From an uncultured Clostridia bacterium (GTDB lineage Bacteria > Bacillota > Clostridia > Christensenellales > Borkfalkiaceae), in the NCBI GenBank assembly GCA_944376035.1, contig CALWBJ010000155.1:1-5828 (forward strand): a DNA stretch of 5,828 bases, written 5' to 3'. The position numbers were made by a program, and so were the translations under genes. The notes under the pieces were generated by a model. That model ran no database searches and was not told the origin of the DNA. It saw only the letters and a program-made list of their open reading frames with translations. Shown here piece by piece: positions 1-5,248 of this stretch (position 1 is its first letter; each line of letters begins with the position of its first letter).

Positions 1-67
1 CAGAAAAACTCATAAATTTTTCTCTTAACCTTTTTATATAAATACATACGGATAGTTTAAAATAACT

Positions 68-95
68 CGGGCGCGGAAAAGCGTTTCCGCGCCCG
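68..95 (-). terminator. Rho-independent terminator of the acetyltransferase gene
   Basis: A perfect 12-bp inverted repeat (68-79 with 84-95, 4-nt loop) of GC-rich sequence stands out in AT-rich DNA. On the minus strand it lies about 35 nt beyond the stop codon of the acetyltransferase gene and is followed by AGTTATTTT, a moderate U-rich tail. On the plus strand no T-run follows, so it most likely serves the minus-strand gene. Confidence 0.8.
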
Positions 96-129
96 CGGCG
101 GTAAAGGATTTTATAAATATAAAAATATT

Positions 130-756
130 TTAAAGGTCTTTCAATTTCTCAATGTCTCCGCCGAGCAGCGAGTCAAGATTAGCGGAAATTTTTTCTATAT
201 TCCAATCCCACCATTTCAGTTTAAGTAAAAATTCGATAGTTTTATCGTCAAAGCGGGTTTTTTTAACTTTACAAGGATTACCTGCCGCCACCGTATAAGG
301 CGGAATATCGCTTGCCACAACCGAATTTGCGCCTATAATGCAACCGTCGCCGATATGCACGCCCGGGAGCACCGTTACGTTTTGCCCTATCCATACGTCA
401 TTGCCTATTACGGTGTCGCCTTTAATCGGAAGGTCGGTAAACGACGGCGTATTTTTTTCCCACCCGTTTGCCATTATGTTGAAAGGATAGGTGGTAAAAC
501 CGTTCATTTTATGGTTTGCTCCGTTCATAATGAATTCAACGCCTTTTGCTATCGCGCAGAATTTCCCGATTATGAGTTTATCGCCGATGAAGTCATAATG
601 ATGCGTTACGTGGTCTTCAAAATGCTCCGAATCCACTGGGTCGTCGTAATACGTGTAGTCCCCCACTATTATATTCGGGCGCGTTATGGTGTTTTTTATA
701 AAACATATTCTCGGTAAATTTTTGTTCGGATGAATTGCTTTTGAATCGGGACCCAT
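130..756 (-). CDS. Vat-family (streptogramin A type) O-acetyltransferase, hexapeptide-repeat fold
   Basis: The 208-residue product is a full-length xenobiotic acetyltransferase of the Vat/CatB group, cytoplasmic enzymes that move acetyl from acetyl-CoA to a hydroxyl on a drug (virginiamycin M-type streptogramins for Vat). It starts MGPD, like the MGPN start of VatD. Family marks follow in order: VGDYTYYD at 31-38, a KIGKFC-like LIIGKFCAI at 61-69, NGANHKMNG at 78-86 with H82 at the position of the catalytic histidine, NGWEK at 97-101, and GNDVWIG at 118-124. Left-handed beta-helix repeats (IGDGCIIGANSVV) continue to about 150, then AGNP at 158-161 and the C-terminal helix with KWWDW at 181-185. 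AAAGGAG sits 7 nt before ATG, fixing the start. It lies 123 bp downstream of pnuC in the same direction. Drug specificity is inferred; a general CatB-like acetyltransferase with another acceptor is the alternative. Confidence 0.9.
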   Translation of the reverse strand: MGPDSKAIHPNKNLPRICFIKNTITRPNIIVGDYTYYDDPVDSEHFEDHVTHHYDFIGDKLIIGKFCAIAKGVEFIMNGANHKMNGFTTYPFNIMANGWEKNTPSFTDLPIKGDTVIGNDVWIGQNVTVLPGVHIGDGCIIGANSVVASDIPPYTVAAGNPCKVKKTRFDDKTIEFLLKLKWWDWNIEKISANLDSLLGGDIEKLKDL

Positions 757-775
757 ATTTTTTCTCCTTTATTTC

Positions 776-804
776 AGTATAAACTCTTATTATAAAAAAA
801 TCAA
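776..804 (-). promoter_or_regulatory. Possible promoter of the acetyltransferase gene
   Basis: On the minus strand, TTGATT (804-799) and TATACT (781-776) are 17 bp apart, a reasonable vegetative-sigma match. The start point would fall next to the AAAGGAG ribosome binding site, leaving a very short leader. A second -10, TATAAT (794-789), would give a roomier leader but has no good -35. Either could serve; no hairpin terminator separates pnuC from this gene, so read-through is also possible. Confidence 0.35.
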
Positions 805-879
805 TACTCTTGTTTTTTATATCCTTTCATTTTTTTTCATTCTTTTTATTTTTTTTATAATTTTTATTATTTTTATTAT

Positions 880-1638
880 CTATATATTATCATCGTTATT
901 AAAATTCGCTTGTTTATCCTTTAATTCATAATGTAAAGTATTATTTAGTTGAGACTGAGTTTTTTTCATTTTTGACCAGTTAATGAAAGCGTAAATATCG
1001 TTTACTAAAAAAGCGGCGAAACAAATTACGACGGACAAATAACTTAAATCCTGTACGGAAGCCATAGTCCATAATACGATTAAAACTATATCGTTTGCGG
1101 CGTAACCGACGGCAAAATATTCGCTCCGCCTTGCGGTAAGGTATACCGCCGTAAAACTTGTCGTAACCGAGATTGTACTTATAATTAAGTTTGCCGTGTT
1201 GAAGTATAAAAGAATGTAATAGAAAATAACGGTTACAATAAATGTTGCAAATAACATTATTAAATATTCCGACTTTTTCAACCTGTTTATTTTCACTTGG
1301 CGTCTGTCGCCGTTAAACGGATTTTTCAGCCAGGAAAAAAGAGCGAAAACCGCCATAGGCGCGGTCATACCGAGATAAGTTATCATTTCACCGTAGTAGG
1401 CTTTCTCATAAGATATTATGCCGTATAAAAGGCTGAAAACGAGCATTAAAACCTGTCCCGACGGATTTCCCTTGGCATTGAATATAAGCGATGTAACGCC
1501 CGTCAGAGAGGCTATAAGCGTTATGTAGTTTGTTCGGTCGAATATAAAAAATGCAATCGTTATCGAAAGAGCGGAAACTGAAAATATTATTAGTTCTGAA
1601 ATTGTAAAATAACTTAAAAGTGATTTGATTTTTTTCAT
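880..1638 (-). CDS. pnuC: PnuC-family vitamin/nucleoside transporter (nicotinamide riboside/mononucleotide type)
   Basis: The 252-residue integral membrane protein matches the PnuC family, which carries nicotinamide riboside and related vitamins across the membrane by facilitated diffusion, driven by phosphorylation inside the cell. About eight hydrophobic segments are visible (near 13-33, 38-56, 62-77, 85-104, 124-146, 150-168, 176-192, 197-220). The GNPSGQ motif at 57-62 is followed by a segment ending YG, and WLKNPF at 103-108 is typical of clostridial PnuC. ARRSEYFAVGYAANDIVLIVLW (169-190) and VNDIYAFINW near 220 match the C-terminal part of the family. A hydrophilic 30-residue tail (from 222) is family-variable. 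ATG is preceded by AAAAGG at 8 nt. A dedicated promoter and structured leader lie upstream. Some relatives take thiamine (PnuT) or other vitamins; I see no TPP-riboswitch consensus, so the nicotinamide type is the default inference. Confidence 0.88.
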   Translation of the reverse strand: MKKIKSLLSYFTISELIIFSVSALSITIAFFIFDRTNYITLIASLTGVTSLIFNAKGNPSGQVLMLVFSLLYGIISYEKAYYGEMITYLGMTAPMAVFALFSWLKNPFNGDRRQVKINRLKKSEYLIMLFATFIVTVIFYYILLYFNTANLIISTISVTTSFTAVYLTARRSEYFAVGYAANDIVLIVLWTMASVQDLSYLSVVICFAAFLVNDIYAFINWSKMKKTQSQLNNTLHYELKDKQANFNNDDNI

Positions 1639-1678
1639 TTTTTTTGCCTTTTGCTTTTTATTTGCCTAAAACCCTGAT

Positions 1679-1760
1679 AAAAAATAAAGCACCCGTTATC
1701 ACATCTTCAAAGACCTAACGATGTGAAACAAATGCTTTTGTTCAATACCCGGTGGCATTG
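1679..1760 (-). promoter_or_regulatory. Structured pnuC leader with terminator/antiterminator-like alternatives; riboswitch-like, class not recognised
   Basis: Read on the minus strand, the leader can form a long imperfect hairpin: AAAGCA (1738-1733), a 2x2 internal loop, TGTT (1730-1727), TCACATC (1726-1720), a 14-nt loop, GATGTGA (1705-1699), a 1-nt bulge, AACG (1697-1694) and TGCTTT (1691-1686). This is 17 pairs in all, followed by ATTTTTT (1685-1679), which resembles an intrinsic terminator 40 nt before the pnuC start. Competing hairpins are possible: 1760-1754 with 1749-1743 (7 bp, loop ACCG), and 1743-1737 with 1732-1726 (7 bp, loop AGCA). The latter uses the 5' arm of the terminator, so the two states exclude each other. 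The layout fits ligand- or factor-controlled attenuation. I do not recognise a known class; TPP, T-box and cobalamin consensus are not met. A plain terminator for the upstream yyaC gene is the alternative. Confidence 0.5.
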
Positions 1761-1790
1761 CGTTATTTTTATATAGTTTTCATTTTCCAG

Positions 1791-1819
1791 ATTATATCAT
1801 AAACTTAATTAAAAGTCTA
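1791..1819 (-). promoter_or_regulatory. Promoter of pnuC
   Basis: On the minus strand, TAGACT (1819-1814; four of six positions match TTGACA) and a perfect TATAAT (1796-1791) are separated by exactly 17 bp. Transcription would start near 1784 and give a leader of about 145 nt before the pnuC ATG, containing the foldable region. The promoter lies after the yyaC stop codon, so pnuC need not depend on yyaC transcription. Confidence 0.6.
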
Positions 1820-1938
1820 TAAATTTATGTGGTTTTTTATTTAAGTTCAATTTTAAAATCAATTAAAATATAATTTATTTGAATTTTATAACATTAAAAA
1901 ACAGACTTTTTCAGATCATTTTATTAAACGATTTTTCA

Positions 1939-1968
1939 AAAATTTTATTGCACGGCTTATAAAATTTT
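1939..1968 (-). terminator. Weak AT-rich inverted repeat downstream of yyaC
   Basis: A perfect 10-bp inverted repeat, AAAATTTTAT (1939-1948) with ATAAAATTTT (1959-1968), and a 10-nt loop lies about 42 nt past the yyaC stop. The stem is all A/T and the only T-run is largely inside it, so terminator function is weakly supported; chance in AT-rich DNA is possible. The rest of the stretch from 1820 to 2009 shows no other feature. Confidence 0.25.
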
Positions 1969-2009
1969 ACTTATTTATCAAAATAAACATTTACCTTTAA
2001 TTTTATATT

Positions 2010-2573
2010 TTAAGCGCCGCAGACTTTTTCCTGCCCCGCACCGTAAAAGTCAGAAAGATAGTCGCAGATGCCGTCTGTAATTTTTTCCGCCATTTTGAAT
2101 ATCAGATTAAGTCTTGTAAGGTTGAACAGGTTGTAGTTCTGCAAAGATTTAGCGGCGACTATACCTATAATGCTTAAATCGCCTAAAACGGGCAGATTTT
2201 TATCCACACCGAGACCGGGTTTAAGGCCTTTTCCGAGAACACGTATCAGCCCTACGTCATCTGCGCCGCCTACCGCAGCGTCGATTGCGATTATTACAGA
2301 CGACGGGTGCATCTGTTTAAGATATGTTTTTGCATACTCCACTTCCTTGGCGGTTACGGGCATGTTAAGCGTACCGTATACATACGTCTGTAAATTGCGT
2401 TTTTTTAACATTGTTCCGACAAGCGGACCAAGGCTGTCGCCGAGGACTAAGTCGCTCCCGACGCATATAAAAATAGGCTTTTTGCGCTCGGGATTGTTTT
2501 CCGAAAGGGACTTTGCTATGCCGTTTTCGGTATATTTATTGAACGTACTGAACGTATAATCTTTTTTTTGCAT
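2010..2573 (-). CDS. yyaC: Sporulation protein YyaC (DUF1256, putative spore protease fold)
   Basis: The 187-residue product matches the DUF1256/YyaC family, found in endospore-forming Firmicutes and related in fold to hydrogenase-maturation and Gpr-type peptidases; its molecular role is not established. Conserved blocks in order are PIFICVGSDLVLGDSLGPLVG (33-53) with D41 and D46, VYGTLNMPV (65-73), IIAIDAAVG (94-102) with D98, GKGLKPGLGVDKNLPVLGD (114-132), SIIGIV (134-139), and NLTRLNLIFKMAEKI (151-165). The first 30 residues are variable and hydrophilic. There is no signal peptide or membrane segment, so it should be cytoplasmic. AGGAG lies 10 nt before the ATG. It is divergent from the CvpA-family gene, with 342 bp between starts. 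It marks the host as a spore former. A clear sporulation-sigma promoter was not found. Confidence 0.9.
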   Translation of the reverse strand: MQKKDYTFSTFNKYTENGIAKSLSENNPERKKPIFICVGSDLVLGDSLGPLVGTMLKKRNLQTYVYGTLNMPVTAKEVEYAKTYLKQMHPSSVIIAIDAAVGGADDVGLIRVLGKGLKPGLGVDKNLPVLGDLSIIGIVAAKSLQNYNLFNLTRLNLIFKMAEKITDGICDYLSDFYGAGQEKVCGA

Positions 2574-2686
2574 AATCTGCGTTCTCCTGACTTAATATGC
2601 TTTTTTGTTTTTGTTTATGTATTAAGAGTTTTTTTCAAAAAGATTATAGACACTTTTTCGGATTTTATTCTTTTTTCAATCAATTC

Positions 2687-2715
2687 TTGCTAAAAATTTT
2701 ATAATGTGGTATTAT
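2687..2715 (+). promoter_or_regulatory. Promoter of the CvpA-family gene (extended -10)
   Basis: TTGCTA (2687-2692) and TATTAT (2710-2715) are 17 bp apart, and the -10 is preceded by TGG (2707-2709), giving an extended -10 element. The start would be near 2722 with a leader of about 190 nt. A second TATAAT at 2741-2746 lacks a correctly spaced -35. The long leader is AT-rich and unstructured except for a small hairpin just before the ribosome binding site. Confidence 0.55.
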
Positions 2716-2748
2716 TTACATTATAAAAAAGAAAAAAGTTTATAATAA

Positions 2749-2768
2749 AGAGTAATTCAGAGTAATTC
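2749..2768 (+). repeat. Tandem duplication of a 10-bp unit in the CvpA-family gene leader
   Basis: AGAGTAATTC occurs twice in direct succession, about 30 nt after the predicted transcription start. It could be a protein-binding direct repeat or a small slippage duplication; nothing in the sequence decides between them. Confidence 0.6.
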
Positions 2769-2915
2769 GAATGTAATTTAAATTTAATTTAAATATTGTA
2801 AATTAGATTTAAAAAATAAAATAAAACTAATATAAAAAAGTCAAAACAAAAAATTAAAACGAATAAAAAATTCAAAATATAACCAAGCACAGGTTATTAA
2901 CGGAGAAAAATATAA

Positions 2916-3671
2916 ATGAACTTACTTCTTGCTATGAACGGAGGAACGATTGTCGATATAGTCGCTCTTTGTCTGATAGCGTTATCCGCAATAATAGGAT
3001 TATGCCGAGGGTTTGCAAAAACCTTTATTTCCGCTTTCGGCTCAATAATAAGTATTATTCTGGCATTTTTGCTCTGCTCGACCGTAGCGGGATTTTTGGA
3101 AAATAAATTCGGGCTGATAACCACAATATCAGACAAATTACAGGGTGTACTTACGGGAATATTCGGCGAAACGCTTATGGACACCACTTTGCAGGAGGCG
3201 ACCGAAGCGACGTTTGCAGAAGCGGGCGTCGCGAGTTGGATAGCAAATATAGTGTTATCGGTAAAAGGATCCGGCAACGTGGATATGAATGTAACTTTAA
3301 ACCAGGTTATCTGCCCTGTTTTCGGTTATTATATAACAGCGCTTATTGCTATCATAATACTTTTTATATTATTTAAGATATTATTTTTCCTTATCGGTGA
3401 GTTTATAAAAAAACTGAGCGAAATTAAAATTATCGGTACCGTTGATCGTACTTTGGGGCTTATTCTCGGAATAATAAGAGGCGTAATTATAATACAATTA
3501 CTCATACTTATAATAAACATTATTCCGATAGCGGCATTCCAGCAGGTTTCTCTCGATATTGAAAATTCGGTTTTTGTAAGTTTTATAAACGGAATAAATA
3601 TTTTCGGACTTATCCTCAACGCCATTACCGGTATCGGAAATATAGTAAACGTAATATCGGGTGCGGTTTAA
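2916..3671 (+). CDS. CvpA-family integral membrane protein
   Basis: The 251-residue product has the layout of the CvpA (colicin V production) family, membrane proteins linked to envelope homeostasis and, in E. coli, needed for colicin V export; the biochemical role is unknown. An N-terminal segment IVDIVALCLIALSAIIGLCRGF (12-33) carries the family D14 and GxxRG marks. A second segment follows at 38-58, then a poorly conserved 75-residue soluble part (60-135), a long hydrophobic stretch at 136-162, the signature IGTVDRTLGLILGIIRG (173-189) running into a segment to 206, and a last hydrophobic stretch at 223-245. The soluble insert between segments 2 and 3 is typical of clostridial members. GGAG is 10 nt before the chosen ATG; a second ATG 18 nt inside has no Shine-Dalgarno. 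It appears to be a single-gene unit. Confidence 0.85.
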   Translation: MNLLLAMNGGTIVDIVALCLIALSAIIGLCRGFAKTFISAFGSIISIILAFLLCSTVAGFLENKFGLITTISDKLQGVLTGIFGETLMDTTLQEATEATFAEAGVASWIANIVLSVKGSGNVDMNVTLNQVICPVFGYYITALIAIIILFILFKILFFLIGEFIKKLSEIKIIGTVDRTLGLILGIIRGVIIIQLLILIINIIPIAAFQQVSLDIENSVFVSFINGINIFGLILNAITGIGNIVNVISGAV

Positions 3672-3708
3672 GTTTATATGGATATGTAGTTTAATTTTAG
3701 TTCGGTAA

Positions 3709-3873
3709 CTTGATTTTTAAAATATTATATTCAAATTTTTAAATCTAAAAAAATTAAAGGTTGATTTTAATATTTTAAAATCTTAAATTGAAAAATTTTT
3801 AAGGCTTGATTTTTAAAATATATTAAGATAAACTCTTAATTCTAAAAACAATTAAAGTTGATTTTAATATTTT
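3709..3873. repeat. Two-copy imperfect direct repeat, 97-bp period
   Basis: Copy 1 (3709-3776) and copy 2 (3805-3873) both begin CTTGATTTTTAAAATAT and both end TTGATTTTAATATTTT, preceded by ATTAAAG(G). The middles diverge but keep similar length, so the offset changes only from 96 to 97. This is more ordered than general AT richness would give. It lies between the CvpA-family stop codon and the terminator hairpin, with no open frame. The rest of 3672-4043 holds only the hairpin at 3933-3965. Confidence 0.6.
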
Positions 3874-3932
3874 CTAGTTTAAATTTACAAATTTAAATTT
3901 ATAAATTTTCAAGTATTTAATTGAAAAACAGC

Positions 3933-3965
3933 TTGCCGCTCGCGAAAGTATTTCGCGAGCGGCAA
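3933..3965. terminator. Strong hairpin terminator, probably bidirectional
   Basis: A perfect 15-bp inverted repeat (3933-3947 with 3951-3965, 3-nt loop GTA), GC-rich at its centre, lies between the convergent CvpA-family gene and the broken minus-strand gene at 4044-4394. On the minus strand it is followed by GCTGTTTTTC; on the plus strand by AGTCTTT. The T-run is better on the minus strand, where the hairpin is about 80 nt past a stop codon. For the plus-strand gene it is 260 nt past the stop. Confidence 0.75.
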
Positions 3966-4043
3966 AGTCTTTAAAAATATTATACGTTATAAATCTTTAA
4001 TTCGGTAATAATATTAAAAAATAATGGCTTAGTTAACAAGAAT

Positions 4044-4394
4044 TTAATTTTTCCCGAACTTTATCAAATAAACAAATTTTTCATTTTTAAAAGTTGTAAT
4101 CTTGATAGAAAAATAAATATTATTTTTATCGAAAGTCATAGAATAGTTGCTTTCATTTTCATCGTAAATAGAAATAAGTTTATTTTCTTCATCTTTATAA
4201 TACATAAAAAGCGTTTTCTTTTCAGTTGTCGAGTTTACCTGATAAAGCCTTATGCCGTCAAGAACCATATACCAATCGGTATTCATTCCGAATCTTTGTA
4301 TTTCTTCTTCGGTAAGAGCGGTGTCGGTTTCAAAAACAGTTTCTCCGTTTAGATCCTTTGCCGTAAAATGTTTGAATGTATAGATAATGGTCAG
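4044..4394 (-). pseudogene. C-terminal remnant of an unrecognised beta-rich (perhaps lipocalin-like lipoprotein) protein
   Basis: An 80-codon frame (4286-4044) with ATG is open, but the same frame continues upstream without a stop to 4406 and still reads as ordinary protein (TIIYTFKHFTAKDLNGETVF, then ETDTALTEEEIQRFG, then the ATG Met). The ATG at 4286 has no Shine-Dalgarno, so it is probably an internal Met and the true N-terminus is missing. The visible part alternates hydrophobic and polar residues (WYMVLDGIRLY, KTLFMYYK, YSMTFDKNNIYFSIKI, FVYLIKFG), a beta-strand pattern like the repeated-sheet domains of clostridial lipoproteins; that assignment is inference. Upstream sequence switches abruptly to an IS30-like transposase start at about 4392. 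It could still be expressed as an 80-residue peptide, but a truncated gene is the simpler reading. Confidence 0.55.
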
Positions 4395-4510
4395 CGTTCT
4401 TCTATGCTAAAATGATGATAGTTCACTCCTTTGGGAAAATTTTGGTTGGCAACTCTATTTTACCACAGATTTGTATGAACTTTCTTTTCTCTCTACGTGT
4501 TGCATTTAAT
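4391..4510 (-). mobile_element. 5' end fragment of an IS30-family-like insertion sequence
   Basis: On the minus strand, codons 4426-4394 read VNYHHFSIEER and then TGA. This closely resembles the N-terminus of IS30-family transposases (NY-x-H-[FL]-[ST]-IEER). AAAGGA directly abuts the GTG, so the original start region may be altered. The transposase sequence ends immediately after the arginine codon and the lipoprotein-like frame begins, which marks a breakpoint. Further out, ATTAAATGCAAC (4510-4499) would be a plausible outer terminal-repeat remnant, but its partner is not in the window, so the left boundary is a guess. Nothing of the catalytic DDE domain is present. Confidence 0.5.
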
Positions 4511-4816
4511 AGTATAATTCATCGTAATAATTAAGCGCTATTATTATAACATTGCGCCTTTACATAGTAATTTTGATTTATTTGAAATCAATTTAATTTA
4601 ATTATAAGCGCAAAACAAAATTTAAAGTTAATAGTTAATAGGATATAAAAACAGATCACTGTAAATAAAGTACTTTTAACAAATATAAAAAAGTTATGCG
4701 CATAGAATTTCACAATACGCGAAAGAAATCAATATTATAAATAACTAAGTGTGATTAATCTATTTTTGCACAAAAAAATTAGGTGCTAAAATAAATTTTT
4801 ATTGAAAATTATCAAA
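4511..4816. other. AT-rich gene-less stretch
   Basis: No open frame with coding character or ribosome binding site was found. It contains a short inverted repeat TTGATTT/AAATCAA (4573-4579 with 4585-4591, 5-nt loop) and a GTTAATA tandem pair near 4625-4639. It separates two broken genes and probably represents decayed or deleted coding DNA. Confidence 0.4.
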
Positions 4817-5248
4817 TTATAAATTTATCTGTTTAAAAAGAAATTTTACGTTCTCCCCCATCAAAGCAAATACGGCGACGTTGCCGTTAGGGCAATGGTC
4901 AGACGAGGCTATCAGACTTCCCGGCCATAGCATGGAAGTGAAAAATCCCGTCAGCGCGCATGCGATAAGTCCTATAACGGGAATACATGTAATTGCCGCC
5001 GTAACATAGCATATCGCCGCGTCCAAAGAGCCGCCGATAAGAATTCTGTAAATGTTCTTTCCGAATAATCCGTATAAAGTTCTTCCGAGTCCCAGCATAA
5101 GAGCAAATGCCGCTACTCCGAAAATATCGCCTTGTAGTTTCGGGATATTAAGAGCCTGTTCCAAAAAACCCGAACTCCACTGAGACATAGTACATTCGCT
5201 CGCGCTACCGAAAAATATGCAAGTTAAAAAAAGATAAGGACTTTGATT
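4817..5248 (-). pseudogene. Internal fragment of an MFS (sugar permease-like) transporter
   Basis: The 123-codon frame from ATG (5188) continues upstream in frame to 5248, reading SPYLFLTCIFFGSASECT before the Met. This matches the start of the second half of an MFS transporter, where GASE-x-x-MSQW is a familiar motif, so the ATG is an internal Met and there is no Shine-Dalgarno. Downstream, GDIFGVAAFALMLGLGRTLYG (20-40), IGGSLDAAICYVTAAI (51-66), IPVIGLIACALTGFFTSMLWPGSL (69-92) and the SDHCPNG turn (96-102) follow the family. The expected ALMAAGGD-like continuation then fails, and the frame ends after an unrelated 13-residue tail. The first six membrane segments and the last three are missing. 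Intact relatives are about 400 residues. The fragment should be non-functional as a transporter. Confidence 0.75.

Larger units (their letters stand above)
2574..2915. other. Divergent intergenic region between yyaC and the CvpA-family gene
   Basis: This AT-rich stretch carries the promoter for the plus-strand gene (2687-2715). On the minus strand a TATAAT (2648-2643) lies about 70 bp before the yyaC ATG, but the hexamer 17 bp upstream (AGAATA) is a poor -35, so the yyaC promoter is unresolved. A 10-bp sequence AGAGTAATTC is tandemly duplicated at 2749-2768. From 2770 to 2875 the DNA is almost pure A/T with no structure I trust. A 6-bp hairpin (2879-2884 with 2892-2897, 7-nt loop) ends 4 nt before the GGAG of the plus-strand gene. 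Confidence 0.5.

Noticed and set aside
355..717. Plus-strand 120-codon open frame
   Set aside because: It lies antisense within the acetyltransferase gene, which has clear family motifs; the product looks like no protein family.
1699..1726. TCACATC/GATGTGA inverted repeat as a DNA operator for a niacin repressor
   Set aside because: The 14-nt gap is too wide for a typical compact palindromic operator, and the arms fit better as part of the longer RNA hairpin.
1699..1758. Minus-strand 19-codon open frame MPPGIEQKHLFHIVRSLKM in the pnuC leader, a possible leader peptide
   Set aside because: It has no Shine-Dalgarno and no run of regulatory codons; it overlaps the hairpins and is probably a chance frame in structured RNA.
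1731..1768. Plus-strand sequence GGTGGCATTGCG resembling the T-box motif GGTGGNACCGCG
   Set aside because: The conserved ACC is ATT here, no downstream terminator partner is visible, the upstream stem I region would lie inside pnuC, and there is no plus-strand gene for more than 1 kb.
2589..2620. CATATTA upstream of yyaC as a sigma-F/G -10 element with TACATA as -35
   Set aside because: The implied start falls inside the AGGAG ribosome binding site, and the spacing is only 16 bp.
2897..3625. Minus-strand open frames antisense to the CvpA-family gene and plus-strand frame 2170-2559 antisense to yyaC
   Set aside because: They are shadows of well-supported genes on the other strand, with no ribosome binding sites or recognisable domains.
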